A DNA stretch of 64,000 nucleotides from assembly GCF_001641265.1 (NCBI RefSeq), contig NW_020167531.1, forward strand, positions 868,001 to 932,000, written 5' to 3'. Positions 21,796 to 31,143 of the stretch are shown one piece after another (position 1 is the first letter of the stretch; each line of letters opens with the position of its first letter). Source of the DNA: Pseudogymnoascus destructans (lineage: Eukaryota; Ascomycota; Leotiomycetes; Thelebolales; Thelebolaceae). The notes beneath the pieces were generated by a model. The model was not told where the DNA came from and made no database searches. It saw only the letters and a list, made by a program, of their open reading frames with translations. The translations under genes and the position numbers were made by a program.

Positions 21796-22897
21796 ACTTG
21801 AATCAGTTTCCTGAGGGCGCAGGGACTGCGGTTCTCAGACATTCCGGTATGGCTGGCTTGGGGAGGAATGCGGTTCGGGTGAACAGAGCAGATGTGGCTC
21901 GAGTTGGCTTCGACGCTGATGACGCCTTTGCCGTATCCGTGGTACGTGTGGACGTCCTTGCGAGAGCGGGTAGCGGATTCAATTCATTGTTCCGGCGCCG
22001 TTCCTGGTCGAAGGCGGTAAGTTCTCGAACCATTGTCTGGTATTCTCCCTTCCATTGGTTTTTGATGATCGCGACGCGGCTGCAGAATTGAGGAGTCAAC
22101 TTGTTCCACATGTACCGAAACCATTCCGACTCGGAGACTTGTCCTGTGATAGCTGCACTTTGGAAACGAGCCTTGAACTCTGGGAAGGTTTCGCTAGCAT
22201 GCCCTTTCTCTCCCATTTGCAGGTCATCGAAGAGGTTCCTGGCCTGCTCCGTCTCGTTGTCTGTGAGGTAGTATGAACCTAGTAGATCCATCATCTCCTT
22301 AGCACTGCGGAACCCATGTGTAGCGGACAGGTATTGGGGCTCTAGGTAGGTCTTCGCCAGGCTGGTCGTAGTTCCCCATATCAACACTCTTCTCGAGACG
22401 TCGGTAAGATAGTGGTTCTCATTGACTACGAGTCGGTCCCGAATCGAAGCGCTCCATTGTAAGAAGGTATGTTCTACCCCATCGCTGAGAGGAAGGATTT
22501 TCTCAGAGATGGTTGATTTCTTATAGCGATTCGGAGGGTCCTCGGTGTGCATTCGTGATGACCCTGGAATCGAGGGAGAACGAGTGTTCTGAAGAGGCGG
22601 CAATTGAACTGTCTCGGGGGTGTTTCGTGTACGAGGCGTTTGTTGCTCCGTAGCTTCGACTGTGGGTATGGGGGCGTCCACCGGCAGTGTGGACTGGATT
22701 CTGGTCTGGGATGCCGACAGGATAACTAGTAGATCCTTGACCTCCTGTATCTGTGCTTCGAGGTGGTCCATTCGACTCAGGATGTCTTCGGATGGCCCAG
22801 CAGTCGTAGCTGCAGCGGTGGTTTGTCTGGTAGTCATTCTGGGCAGTTGTTGACCGTCGTTGTCTTGGGGTATGTTTGATGTCGGCTTTTTCGACAT
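21750..22897 (-). pseudogene. Gyp-2 gag, with a stop at the first zinc-knuckle Cys
   Basis: The ATG at 22897 starts MSKKPTSNIPQDNDG. A coiled-coil segment (ILSRMDHLEAQIQEVKDLLV) is followed by a gag core (HTFLQWSASIRDRLV, DETEQARNLFDDLQM, FKARFQSAAITGQ). The frame stops with TGA at 21803-21805. Directly after it come FKCGKPGHFQDKCP, the rest of a CCHC knuckle, so TGA stands where the first Cys codon (TGC or TGT) belongs. Gag fragments of the same family occur at 26312-26745 (plus) and 27199-27344 (minus). Confidence 0.88.
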
Positions 22898-23243
22898 ATT
22901 GCCTCGGGTGTGTATCGGTACCGATACGAAAGAGCTTGACTTCCGGTAGCTCGTAGCTATCAACGCTCTTGTCCACAATTTCCCCTGTGCTATGAGGGGG
23001 TTCTTAAGGATCTCGTATCCTATTTGGCACCAACGCGTCGGCGACTTTTTGAAGAATCAAACCCTGATCCACTGGCTGTCTGTGAGATCTCTGGAATCAC
23101 GGCTATTTGAAGTCGTCAGGTCTCTCCTCCGAAACATCACCGAGTCGCAGTCGATGGTGTAACGGTAGTTCTCCTGAGTCATTCCGGTGTGGGATATTAT
23201 TTAAGTACGGCCGTCCCCGGCAGGCGTGATCTTTTTTGTATAA

Positions 23244-23500
23244 TGTAAGGACACAGGGCACCCAGCTCACAGTAATAGCATATGAGAGTGTGAGTCGGAG
23301 GCTAAACGGATGCTATCCTATAGGTCTACTACAAAGGATACAGAAAAGATGATGGGGAACCCCGTCAGTCGATTTTCTCAAGTATCCGAAACCCATCCGA
23401 CTCGGTTCCGACTCGGTTAGGCCACCCAAATGATCACACATGACCCCGCGGCTACCCGGAGTCTACTCCCTAGAATGAGTGACGAGAAGGCATCCTTACA
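23244..23500 (-). repeat. Gyp-2 5' LTR
   Basis: 257 bp with inverted ends TGTAAGGA...TCCTTACA, followed by target duplicate TCGCA. Most differences from the 3' LTR are transitions. Confidence 0.93.
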
Positions 23501-23536
23501 TCGCACGAATAGGCGTATGCCATATACAAATATAAT

Positions 23537-24632
23537 TGTAAGGACACAGGGCACCCAGCTCACAGTAATAGCATATGAGAGTGAGAGTCAGAGGCTAAAT
23601 AGATGCTATTCTATAGGTCTACTACGAAGGATACAAAAAAGATGATGAGGAACCCCGTTGGGTCAATCCCCTTAAGTACCCGAAATGGGTCTGACTCGGC
23701 TAACCTGCCCTAACTCTCCCCACGTGACCGTAACCTGCCCGACTCTGATCCTTTCCATCACTGAGGGCGGAGGCATCCTTACACTACCCCCCCTCTTAAG
23801 AGAGTGTTTTGTCCGTGAAACACGGTGTGAGAATCATTTCCGCAACATCTCCGAATGGTATCCGTAAGAAGAGTGTTCTATGTTGGCAGGAATTCTGTTT
23901 GTAATTGCATCTGTAACACCCCTGTTTATGTGCCATGTCGGGAAGGTGCATTGTATGTCATGCTAGAGCTGTGCCGTATCGACTCCGTTTAGTGTGTGAA
24001 ACCAGAGTTTGTTTTGTTCGCTCTGGGGTACATTAGTGGTGGTCCGAGTGGACTCCGAATCTCATCCGCAAAGCGTTCAGGTTGGACTGTACTACGTATG
24101 AAAGGAGAAGTGGCCGCACTAACCCGATTCAGAGTTCATTGTTGTAAGTCAGACTATGAGTACGCAGCCGCGTCCACTTCTTATTGTTGTCTCCAACAAC
24201 AATGCCAGCGACCACCCCTCCGTTTGCGGTACGTGACCCCTTCTCGTGGATTGTTTGATGGTTTACTAATAAATTGGATACGAACGAGTAGGTGATGGGA
24301 ATGCGTCGGTGCGTGGGTGACAAGGTGTGCTGGGCTGACAGGATTCGTAGAATTCCAACTTTTGACAATGCCGGTTCCGACGCCCTCTGGGGCCCTTTCG
24401 GCTGCGTTCCGAGTGCTCTGTCTGCGCTGCCTTCGGGCAAAAGCTCGTGGGATCCCATCTCACGATTGCGTCTGGTCCGCCGCCAGCTCCAAGTGCGGGT
24501 ACTGCACCGTGCAGCACTCGGCTTGCGTCCCGGTAGGTTTTCTTGTGGGATTCGGTGTTGGGGTTGGTTGGCTGGTGCTGATCTTGGTGGGAATAACTGC
24601 CCTGGTTCCTTGGGGACGAGTTTGCGGCCCTC
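23537..24632 (-). mobile_element. Second Gyp-2-type element, 3' end only
   Basis: The 3' LTR (23537-23783, TGTAAGGACACAGG...GGCATCCTTACA) is followed by the polypurine complement CTACCCCCCCTCTTAAG. Next come the antisense-gene upstream region and the first part of the antisense gene. It is cut at 24632/24633 by a Gyp-3 LTR. The LTR differs internally from the one at 16077, so this is a subfamily. Confidence 0.85.
24368..24632 (+). pseudogene. Antisense Cys-cluster gene of the second Gyp-2 copy, truncated
   Basis: The ATG at 24368 encodes MPVPTPSGALSAAFRVLCLRC and the same C-x2-C-x12-C-x8-C-x2-C-x6-C pattern, with a GTAGGT donor after CVP. The second exon starts after an intron of similar length with PWFLGDEFAAL and is cut by the Gyp-3 LTR at 24633. 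Substitutions relative to the 16943 copy lie mostly outside the Cys positions. Confidence 0.75.
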
Positions 24633-25327
24633 TGTAATGGTGGGTGCACCAGATGTGAGAATCTAGCCACCCAAGGAAGGGATGAATTTACTAAGACAAC
24701 ACACTGTCTTAGAAAACAGAGCCAAAGGGTCGTAGCTTAGACTATTCCACAACGCAGCAATCAGGTGTGTGATGTAGTGAAGTGATTCAGACAAGTTGCA
24801 ACAAATGTTGAGTCTGGGAACTCAGGGGTAAGTCAGAGGTTAACACCTCACTGACTTTTCAGAAACAAGGAGTAACAAGATGAATGCTTGGAAGCTTGGA
24901 AAAGACGTAGAAGTATGTGCTAGTCGATTTACTGTATTGTCTGCTTGCCCTTTCTTAAGGAAAGGGCAATCCTATTTATGCCAAAGGAGTGTAGTTCTCT
25001 CATTTTCCATGACTTTCCATGACTAACCAGGCTTGGTAAATGTATTAGAAATCAAGTGCGACCCACAACTAGCTTGCTAATCATGTAGTGAACGTAAGAG
25101 AATCCCATAGAACCATCTCTTGGGTTCCTAGCCTATAGGAAGTGAAAAGCAGGTCCAAGGTCAGAGTACCTATAGACAAATTATGTCATAACTTAACCAA
25201 TCTTGTGGGTAACTAAGGAGCGATGACGTGTAATGAATCATAGAGGGTTGTAGAAGCTTCTAGAGCTATCGTTCATGTTACTAGGCCTCTAGTTGGTAGA
25301 GATATGCCATGTGGTAGTATTGGCCCA
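24633..25327 (-). repeat. Gyp-3 LTR, minus orientation
   Basis: 695 bp, TGTAATGGTGGGTGCACC...TATTGGCCCA, the reverse of the copy at 44041-44735 and the same length. Confidence 0.9.
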
Positions 25328-25730
25328 CCCCCTTAAGGAGGAGATTTTCTTAATAACTTGTTCAATGAGTGTCCAAATGATATGCCGTGATGTATGTAGC
25401 ATAAACAGATGTAGTAGAAGAGTTTGCAGCAATCGTTGAGTAGTATTGCTTCTGTTGTTGGTGTGATAAGCCAAGATATGTATGGTGACTTGTAGGTTTG
25501 AGGAGGAGATTTCTAAGTTTGCTCTTGAGTTTGATAGCAAACTGAGTGCAACGAATGTCAGTATGACAGGTAGGTTGTATTGGCCAGGGAGTGGGTCGTT
25601 TGGTGATGGTCGCAGGAGGTTGGTATGGAATGAATTGTGAATTAAGTCTAATTCTTGGGGCAATTTTAGCTGGTAAGAGTGAGGGTTAAGCACACGCTCA
25701 ATTTGGAAAGGGCCAATGATCTTATCATGT
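25328..25730 (-). pseudogene. Gyp-3 integrase C-terminus and 3' tail
   Basis: On minus, the C-terminal integrase signature YQLKLPQELDLIHNSFHTNL and LLRPSPNDPLPGQ lies at about 25690-25590, then the conserved non-coding tail shared with 660-954, then the polypurine tract next to the LTR. This copy shows that the repeated tail belongs to a gypsy element. There is no chromodomain in frame. The junction with Gyp-2 LTR sequence lies near 25730. Confidence 0.75.
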
Positions 25731-25966
25731 CACCGTGCCCGACTCAGATCCTTTCCATCACTGAGGGACAGGCATCCTTACACTAGATCATAAGGCAGGT
25801 TAGCCGAGTCGGACCCGTTTCGGGTACTTAAGGGGATTGACCCAACTGGGTTCCTCATGATCTTTTTTGTATCCTTCATAGTAGAGCTATAGGATAGCAT
25901 CTGTTTAGCCTCTGACTCACACTCTCATATGCTATTACTGTGAGCTGGGTGCCCTGTGTCCTTACA
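25731..25966 (+). repeat. Gyp-2 LTR pieces in inverted arrangement
   Basis: 25731-25781 reads as the end of a minus-oriented LTR (CACTGAGGGACAGGCATCCTTACA). From about 25790 to 25966 the sequence is a plus-oriented LTR ending GCCCTGTGTCCTTACA. The inverted junction implies rearrangement or two insertions. Confidence 0.7.
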
Positions 25967-26745
25967 TTATACAAAAAAGATCACGCCTGCCAGGGATGGC
26001 CATACTTCAATAATATCCCACACCGGAACAACTCAGGAGAACTACCATTATGACATCGACCGCGACTTGGTGACATTTCAGAGGAGAGACCTGACGACTT
26101 CAAATAGCCATGATTCCAGAGATCTCACAGACAGCCAGTTGATCAGGGTTTGATTCTTCAGAACAAGCTGGTAAAGTCGCCGACGCGTTGGCGCCAAATA
26201 GGATACGAGATCCTTAAGAACCCCCTCATAGCACAGAGGAAATTGTGGACAAGAGCGTTGATAGCTACGAGCTACTGGAAGTCAAGCTCTTTCATATCGG
26301 TACCGATACACACCCGAGGCAATATGTCGAAAAAGCCGACATCAAACATACCCCAAGACAACGATGGTCAACTGCCCAGAATGACTACCAGACAAACCAC
26401 TGCTGCAGCTACGACCGCTGTGCCATCTGAAGACATCCCGAGTCGAATGGCCTACCTCGAAGCACAGATACAGGAGGTCAAGGATCTACTAGTTACCCTG
26501 ACGGCAGCCCAGACCAGAACCCCTTCCACACCGCTGGTGGATGCCCCCATACCCACAGTCGAAGCTACGGAGCAACGAATGCCTCGCACATGAAACACCC
26601 CTGAGACAGTTCAATTGCCGCCTCTTCAGGACTTTCGTTCTCCATCAATCCCAAGCACGTCACGAATGCACACCGAGGATCCACTGACTTGTTATAAGAA
26701 ATCTACCATCTCGGAGAGAATCACTCCGCTCAGAACCACCCACCA
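25967..26745 (+). pseudogene. Gyp-2 leader and gag fragment, plus orientation
   Basis: Follows the LTR with the leader seen in Gyp-2 (TTATACAAAAAAGATCACGCC). The gag reads NMSKKPTSNIPQDNDG and DIPSRMAYLEAQIQEVKDLL and stops at 26593 (MPRT*). Further gag homology (PPLQDFRSPSIPSTSRMHTED) continues to about 26740. The rest of the element is replaced by the 3' end of another one. Confidence 0.8.
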
Positions 26746-27198
26746 GACAACACTTGGTATCCCGCTACAAACTTCAACAATGCACCTGAACTCACACAAG
26801 CTTTCCACTGAAAATACCCACAGAAGCCACAATGATCTTACTCTTGATCAGGAGATCAATCTTAGTAGGGGGGGGGGGTAGTGTTACGATTATAGCTTAC
26901 AGCTTGTTATGGTTGTTATGGTTGTTATGGTTGTTATGGTTGTTATGGTTGTTATGGTTGTTATGGTTGTTATGGTTGTTATGGTTGTTATGGTTGTTAT
27001 GGTTGTTACGGTTGTTATGGTTGTTACGGTTGTTACGGGTGCAGCCTTAGCCACCAAGGCTACAACTGCTAAGCGGACAACTGTATATTACAAGGAATAG
27101 CCTCACCTTCCTTCCTTCTTCTTCTTCTTCTCTCTTTAGATTCAATCTAGCTTATTATTCTCCAGACTGGCTTCTTGACCTCCGTGACCATCGTAACA
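26746..27198 (+). mobile_element. Gyp-5: 3' end and LTR of another LTR element
   Basis: An LTR at 26882-27198 (317 bp) has inverted ends TGTTACGA...TCGTAACA. It is preceded by a strong polypurine tract (TAGGGGGGGGGGGTAG, about 26866-26881) and roughly 120 bp of non-coding tail. No coding part of this family is in the window, so superfamily is unknown. Gyp-2 gag pieces in opposite orientations flank it. Confidence 0.7.
26905..27040 (+). repeat. 9-bp minisatellite inside the Gyp-5 LTR
   Basis: About 15 units of TTGTTATGG with T/C variants near the end (GTTACGG). It is open in several frames (poly-WLL or VVM), which explains two spurious ORFs here. Confidence 0.92.
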
Positions 27199-27900
27199 TA
27201 GGTAGGTCTTTGCCAGGCCGGTCGTAGTTACCCATATCAATGCTCTTCTGGAGACGTCGGTAAGGTAGTGGTCCTCATTGACTACGAGTCGGTCCCAAAT
27301 CGAAGTGCTCCATTGTAGGAAGGTATGTTCTATCCCATCGCTCCATGCTGCCATATAGAACAGCTTCTTCCATAGGAATTTAGAATCTAGGATTTCTTTA
27401 ACTTCCCATTCAAATTCATCTTCTATAACGATTGGCAGGGGTGGTTCATGGTGCTGGCCTTGTAAAGCATCATCTGAGTCAAGTAGTAAGAGGTTGCTGT
27501 GAAAGACAGGATGTATCTTCATGCTTGGTGGTAGCTCTAATCGATATGCCACTTGCCCAATTCGTTCGAGAATCTTATACAGACCAACTTGCTTGTGATC
27601 GAGTTTCTTCGATGGCCTCTGAGTCCTGATATTTCGTGTAGATAGCCATACTTGATCTCCAACCTGATATCTTGGTGCAGCTTTCCTGCGTTGATTTGCG
27701 AATGTCTCCAGACGAGTTTGCGAGACTCCCAAATATCTTTCATGCTTTGTATCATATCCTTGTGTTCCTGTGGCGCTATTTGGAACTCGCTGTTCTTAAT
27801 ATCAAAACTCATTCTTGGCTCGAAGCCCTTAAAGAATGGGCTGATTTTTGTAGAGTCTGAAGGTAGAGCATTTGCTGCAAACTCTGCCATGCAAAGATAT
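27199..27900 (-). pseudogene. Chimaera: Gyp-6 integrase end joined to a Gyp-2 gag piece
   Basis: From 27900 down, minus reads MAEFAANALPSDSTKISPF, ETFANQRRKAAPRYQVGDQV, KLDHKQVGLYKILERIGQVA and MKIHPVFHSNLLLLDSDDA, a gypsy integrase C-terminus. A chromodomain start follows (EFEWEVKEILDSKFLWKKLF). At about 27344 it passes in frame into GIEHTFLQWSTSIWDRLV and SRRALIWVTTTGLAKTYL, which is Gyp-2 gag (compare 22345-22490). A frame break separates the first part from the rest. The family differs from Gyp-1 to Gyp-5. Confidence 0.8.
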
Positions 27901-29224
27901 TCGACCCAGATTTAGCAGGCCTGTTTGGGCATCTCACGCCACCATCTCCATGAAGTCTTGGGGAGTGAAGCGGATTGAATATATTTCAACCCCTTTACGG
28001 CACCGTTCCTACATCATGGGAAGAAGCGGTGAAGCTATCTCCTAGACGCGTTTACTGCTCTTCGGAGCGTTAGGGCTTAGGTATGACCATTTTTCAGAAC
28101 AGTACGCTATGATGAAGGCTTTAGGCACTCAACGCCAGAGCGCTACGAAGTCAAAGGGTTCGGAATCGCAGCCTGCTATTCGTGTGAAAAAGCGCGCAAA
28201 GAACGAATCGTCTGAATCGACTACCGAGCCTTTCACGGCCTGAAATCTTCTCTCATGGACAAACTGATGGCTTGAGGTTCGAGAGGGCAAAATGATGAGA
28301 ATGGTGTGGAGAGCGGGATGAGGAAATGGGGGTTGTTTACCACGACGCGGACAACTAATCGCCACTCATAAACAATGCTGCGTCCGTACCTGAGCAAACC
28401 GGTCAGCATGTCGTTCCTAACTCAAAGCGTCTTGATTGAGGAGCGAGTAGCACTGAGGAAAATACTCGTACACCCAACCCTGTTGTCGTTGGACGCTTCC
28501 TGCCAGAGAGAATTGGGCAGCTGATGGCCATAGTACATGGCGTACGTACAAACATTGACTGATCGACTATGGCCTACGCATGTGGATAGGATGGTGAACA
28601 ATGTAGTATTCAAATGGCCGAACTTGGATACAATCTACAGTAAATACTACTTGTAGAGCATAGCCAATATCCAAATTGCTGCACAGGTTAGGTGACCCAT
28701 CGAGTCAGTGTAAACCACAATCATGTTGAAATTGAGAGCATATCGTATGAAAGGCCCGAAGTAGGTACAGTCCGGTTTTGGAGAGCTCTAATCTCTATCG
28801 CCTCTGTGCCTAAACCCCCCTATGCACAATGAAGCAGCAGATTACAAGGCTCACCCAATAGGATATCATTGCTAAGAAGTGCTAGCGCTGTACTCCATAT
28901 TCTCGTGCAATTCTTCTCTTCTCGTCTATGGCTTACACGAGCCTTCGGTGCTTATCAGGGCCGAATTTGCCCCTAAATTGCTCATCCGTGTACACCTGCT
29001 ATAGATTCTTAGTATAAAGACATCCAAATTATAAAAGGTATGGGAACACATGCGTTTAGGTCTGTCGGCTGGATTAAATTGGTACTTGTCGCGAAACTGT
29101 TTGAGAGCATGTGGGGGGATTTTGGGCACAGAGACTCTGTTATCTATGTCAGCAAGTTACGAGCAGATAGGGTGTATTGAATGATAGTTACAGCTCCTGT
29201 TCTCTCCATTTGAACATCCGGATA
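27901..29224. other. No gene recognised
   Basis: No convincing domain on either strand. A short minus frame at 29129-28926 (MPKIPPHALKQFRDKYQF) and plus fragments near 28080-28230 and 28460-28540 have protein-like composition but no recognised family. The minus fragment could be a downstream exon of the ORF that P4 interrupts. Confidence 0.4.
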
Positions 29225-29394
29225 TCAATAGGTTGTGGCATCCACAGGACCGTTATCTATTACTCGGTGTTCCACCCACTCGCTTCGCTCGTAGGTGGCG
29301 ACAGCAAGTTGTGCGTGCGACAGCAAGATGTGCGTACACCGCTATTTTGATATATAGAAAAAATAATAGTATTCTTCATAACGTAGTATCTACA

Positions 29395-31128
29395 ATGCCT
29401 CAAAATAACGATCCTACTATGATTGCTCGCCTTAATGAGGCCCAACAGTTCTTCTTAAAACAACCAAGTACATATACAATTGCTTGGGTTGCAAATAAAT
29501 TCAATGTCAACCGTGAGACACTCCGACGTCGTATTACGAGTACTACGTCTCCTCAATTACCCCACGGAGGTAGCAATCGAGTCTTATCTCAATCGCAAGA
29601 GACCGCGGTCTGTCAATTCATATACGACCAACTTGAGCACGGGGTCCCTGCCAACCGATCTATGATACTACGGGCAGTTGCAGACTTACGACCTAATCGT
29701 ACGATACCATCACAACGGTGGCTACAACGCTTTCTAAAAGCACACCCCGAATTTCATACAATTCACACGAAGACGTTAAATACACATCGGAAGCAAGCAC
29801 AAAAGAAAGAGGTGTTTGAGGAATTCTTTCTCACATATAACGCCCTTATTACAAAACATAACATTAAGCCATATAATTTATGGAATGTTGATGAGACAGG
29901 CTATATGATTGGGTGTTATAAGTCTACGGCTGTTATTGTACCAATCGGTGTAAAGCAGTGGACTGTTGATAATCCTGAGAATCGGCTCTCTGTTACTGTA
30001 ATTGAGGCAGTAAATGCAAGTGGTGCTGCACTTGCAGAAGCTATCATTATCCCTGGCAAACTTCATATGGATTCATGGTACAATGATGACCTTGAGCCAA
30101 ATGCTCTCATTATTGTAAATGAGAGCGGGTATTCAAACGACGACATTGCAATCCAATACCTTATGCATTTTATCCAACTATCTGCAGAGCATATGGCACC
30201 AGATGATACTCGCCTCTTATTACTTGACGGCCATGACTCTCATAAAACAGAGCGCTTTCTTACATTAGCAGAAGAGCATAACATTGTTATTTGCTGCCTT
30301 CCTGCTCATACAACACATCTATTACAACCTCTTGATGTAGCGGTTTTTAAGCAGTGCAAACACTTTCATCAAAAGGCACTTGATCAAGCAGTACGTAGCT
30401 ACGACTATGAGTATAAGCTACGTACGTTCCTTTCAGACCTCCCGCAAATCCGACGGCAATCTCTAACTGTCCGTACAATTCAATCTGGTTGGAGAAATAC
30501 AGGACTATATCCATATAATCCTCCACTTGTAATTGACAAGATACAAGAGACTCGGAATCAAACACCTGATTATGAGCCATTTGCTTCATATAATATTATC
30601 TCAACACCGAAAACAACTATGCAAAGTGTGCAAGTGGTTGAACATTGGCAGAAGAGAGCAGAGGAAGCTTTCTCATCGCCTTCAAGAGAAGGGTTTCAAT
30701 CATTTGCACGTGGAACTACAGTTGTTCTACACCGGGCAGAGCTCTATAAGACCGAGCTAGATATTATGACTCTACGTGCAGTAGAGCAGAAGGCAGCAAA
30801 GGCAAGGGCACGGAAATCACTACAGAAAGGAGGGCAGTTATATGCATCAGATGCACGGAAAATGCGGGAAGAGAAGAAAGCAAAGTTGCAAGCAAAAGCA
30901 GACGCAAGAGCAGCAAGGGAATCGGACCAAGTAGTAAAGCAGCTACAAGCGCAAGCACGTAAAATCGAAATTGAAGAGCGTAAGGTTGAGAGGAAGCGGG
31001 TAGCAGAGCGGAAGAAGGAAGGGTTGAAATCAAAAGTGATCATTTTACGGTATAGTAAGGATCAAAGTGATAGTAGCAATAGTGGCAGTAGCGATAGTGA
31101 TAGTAGTTCTATTGATTTTATGTTTTAA
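29395..31128 (+). CDS. P4 transposase, pogo/Fot1 type (577 aa)
   Basis: The ATG at 29395 (MPQNNDPTMIARLNEAQQ) was chosen because the frame upstream is TIR. An N-terminal HTH (IAWVANKFNVNRETLRRRI) and a CENP-B/Tc5-like second domain (IPSQRWLQRFLKAHPEF) are followed by DDE_1. Catalytic residues are LWNVDETGYMIG, LLLLDGHDSH and HLLQPLDVAVF, with 35 residues between the second and third Asp (DD35D, the Fot1 pattern). The C-terminus is a long charged coiled coil and a Ser/Asp-rich tail. There is no stop or frameshift. It cuts and pastes the element at TA sites in the nucleus. Confidence 0.93.
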   Translation: MPQNNDPTMIARLNEAQQFFLKQPSTYTIAWVANKFNVNRETLRRRITSTTSPQLPHGGSNRVLSQSQETAVCQFIYDQLEHGVPANRSMILRAVADLRPNRTIPSQRWLQRFLKAHPEFHTIHTKTLNTHRKQAQKKEVFEEFFLTYNALITKHNIKPYNLWNVDETGYMIGCYKSTAVIVPIGVKQWTVDNPENRLSVTVIEAVNASGAALAEAIIIPGKLHMDSWYNDDLEPNALIIVNESGYSNDDIAIQYLMHFIQLSAEHMAPDDTRLLLLDGHDSHKTERFLTLAEEHNIVICCLPAHTTHLLQPLDVAVFKQCKHFHQKALDQAVRSYDYEYKLRTFLSDLPQIRRQSLTVRTIQSGWRNTGLYPYNPPLVIDKIQETRNQTPDYEPFASYNIISTPKTTMQSVQVVEHWQKRAEEAFSSPSREGFQSFARGTTVVLHRAELYKTELDIMTLRAVEQKAAKARARKSLQKGGQLYASDARKMREEKKAKLQAKADARAARESDQVVKQLQAQARKIEIEERKVERKRVAERKKEGLKSKVIILRYSKDQSDSSNSGSSDSDSSSIDFMF

Positions 31129-31143
31129 TTATATAGTTATATA

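Larger units (their letters stand above)
16077..23500 (-). mobile_element. Gyp-2: complete Ty3/gypsy retrotransposon (minus) with an antisense gene
   Basis: 7,424 bp, flanked by TCGCA on both sides (16072-16076 and 23501-23505). The 5' LTR is 23244-23500 and the 3' LTR 16077-16325. On minus: gag (22897), protease, RT, RNase H, integrase and a chromodomain ending at 17690. On plus, between pol and the 3' LTR, lies a spliced gene from 16943 to about 17516. The LTRs differ at about eight sites, all transitions, and the 3' LTR lacks the terminal TCCTTACA. Gag-pol has several breaks and an integrase active-site change. Confidence 0.95.

Noticed and set aside
26832..27100. Two ORFs of repeated WLL / VVM
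   Set aside because: Translations of the 9-bp minisatellite; not proteins.
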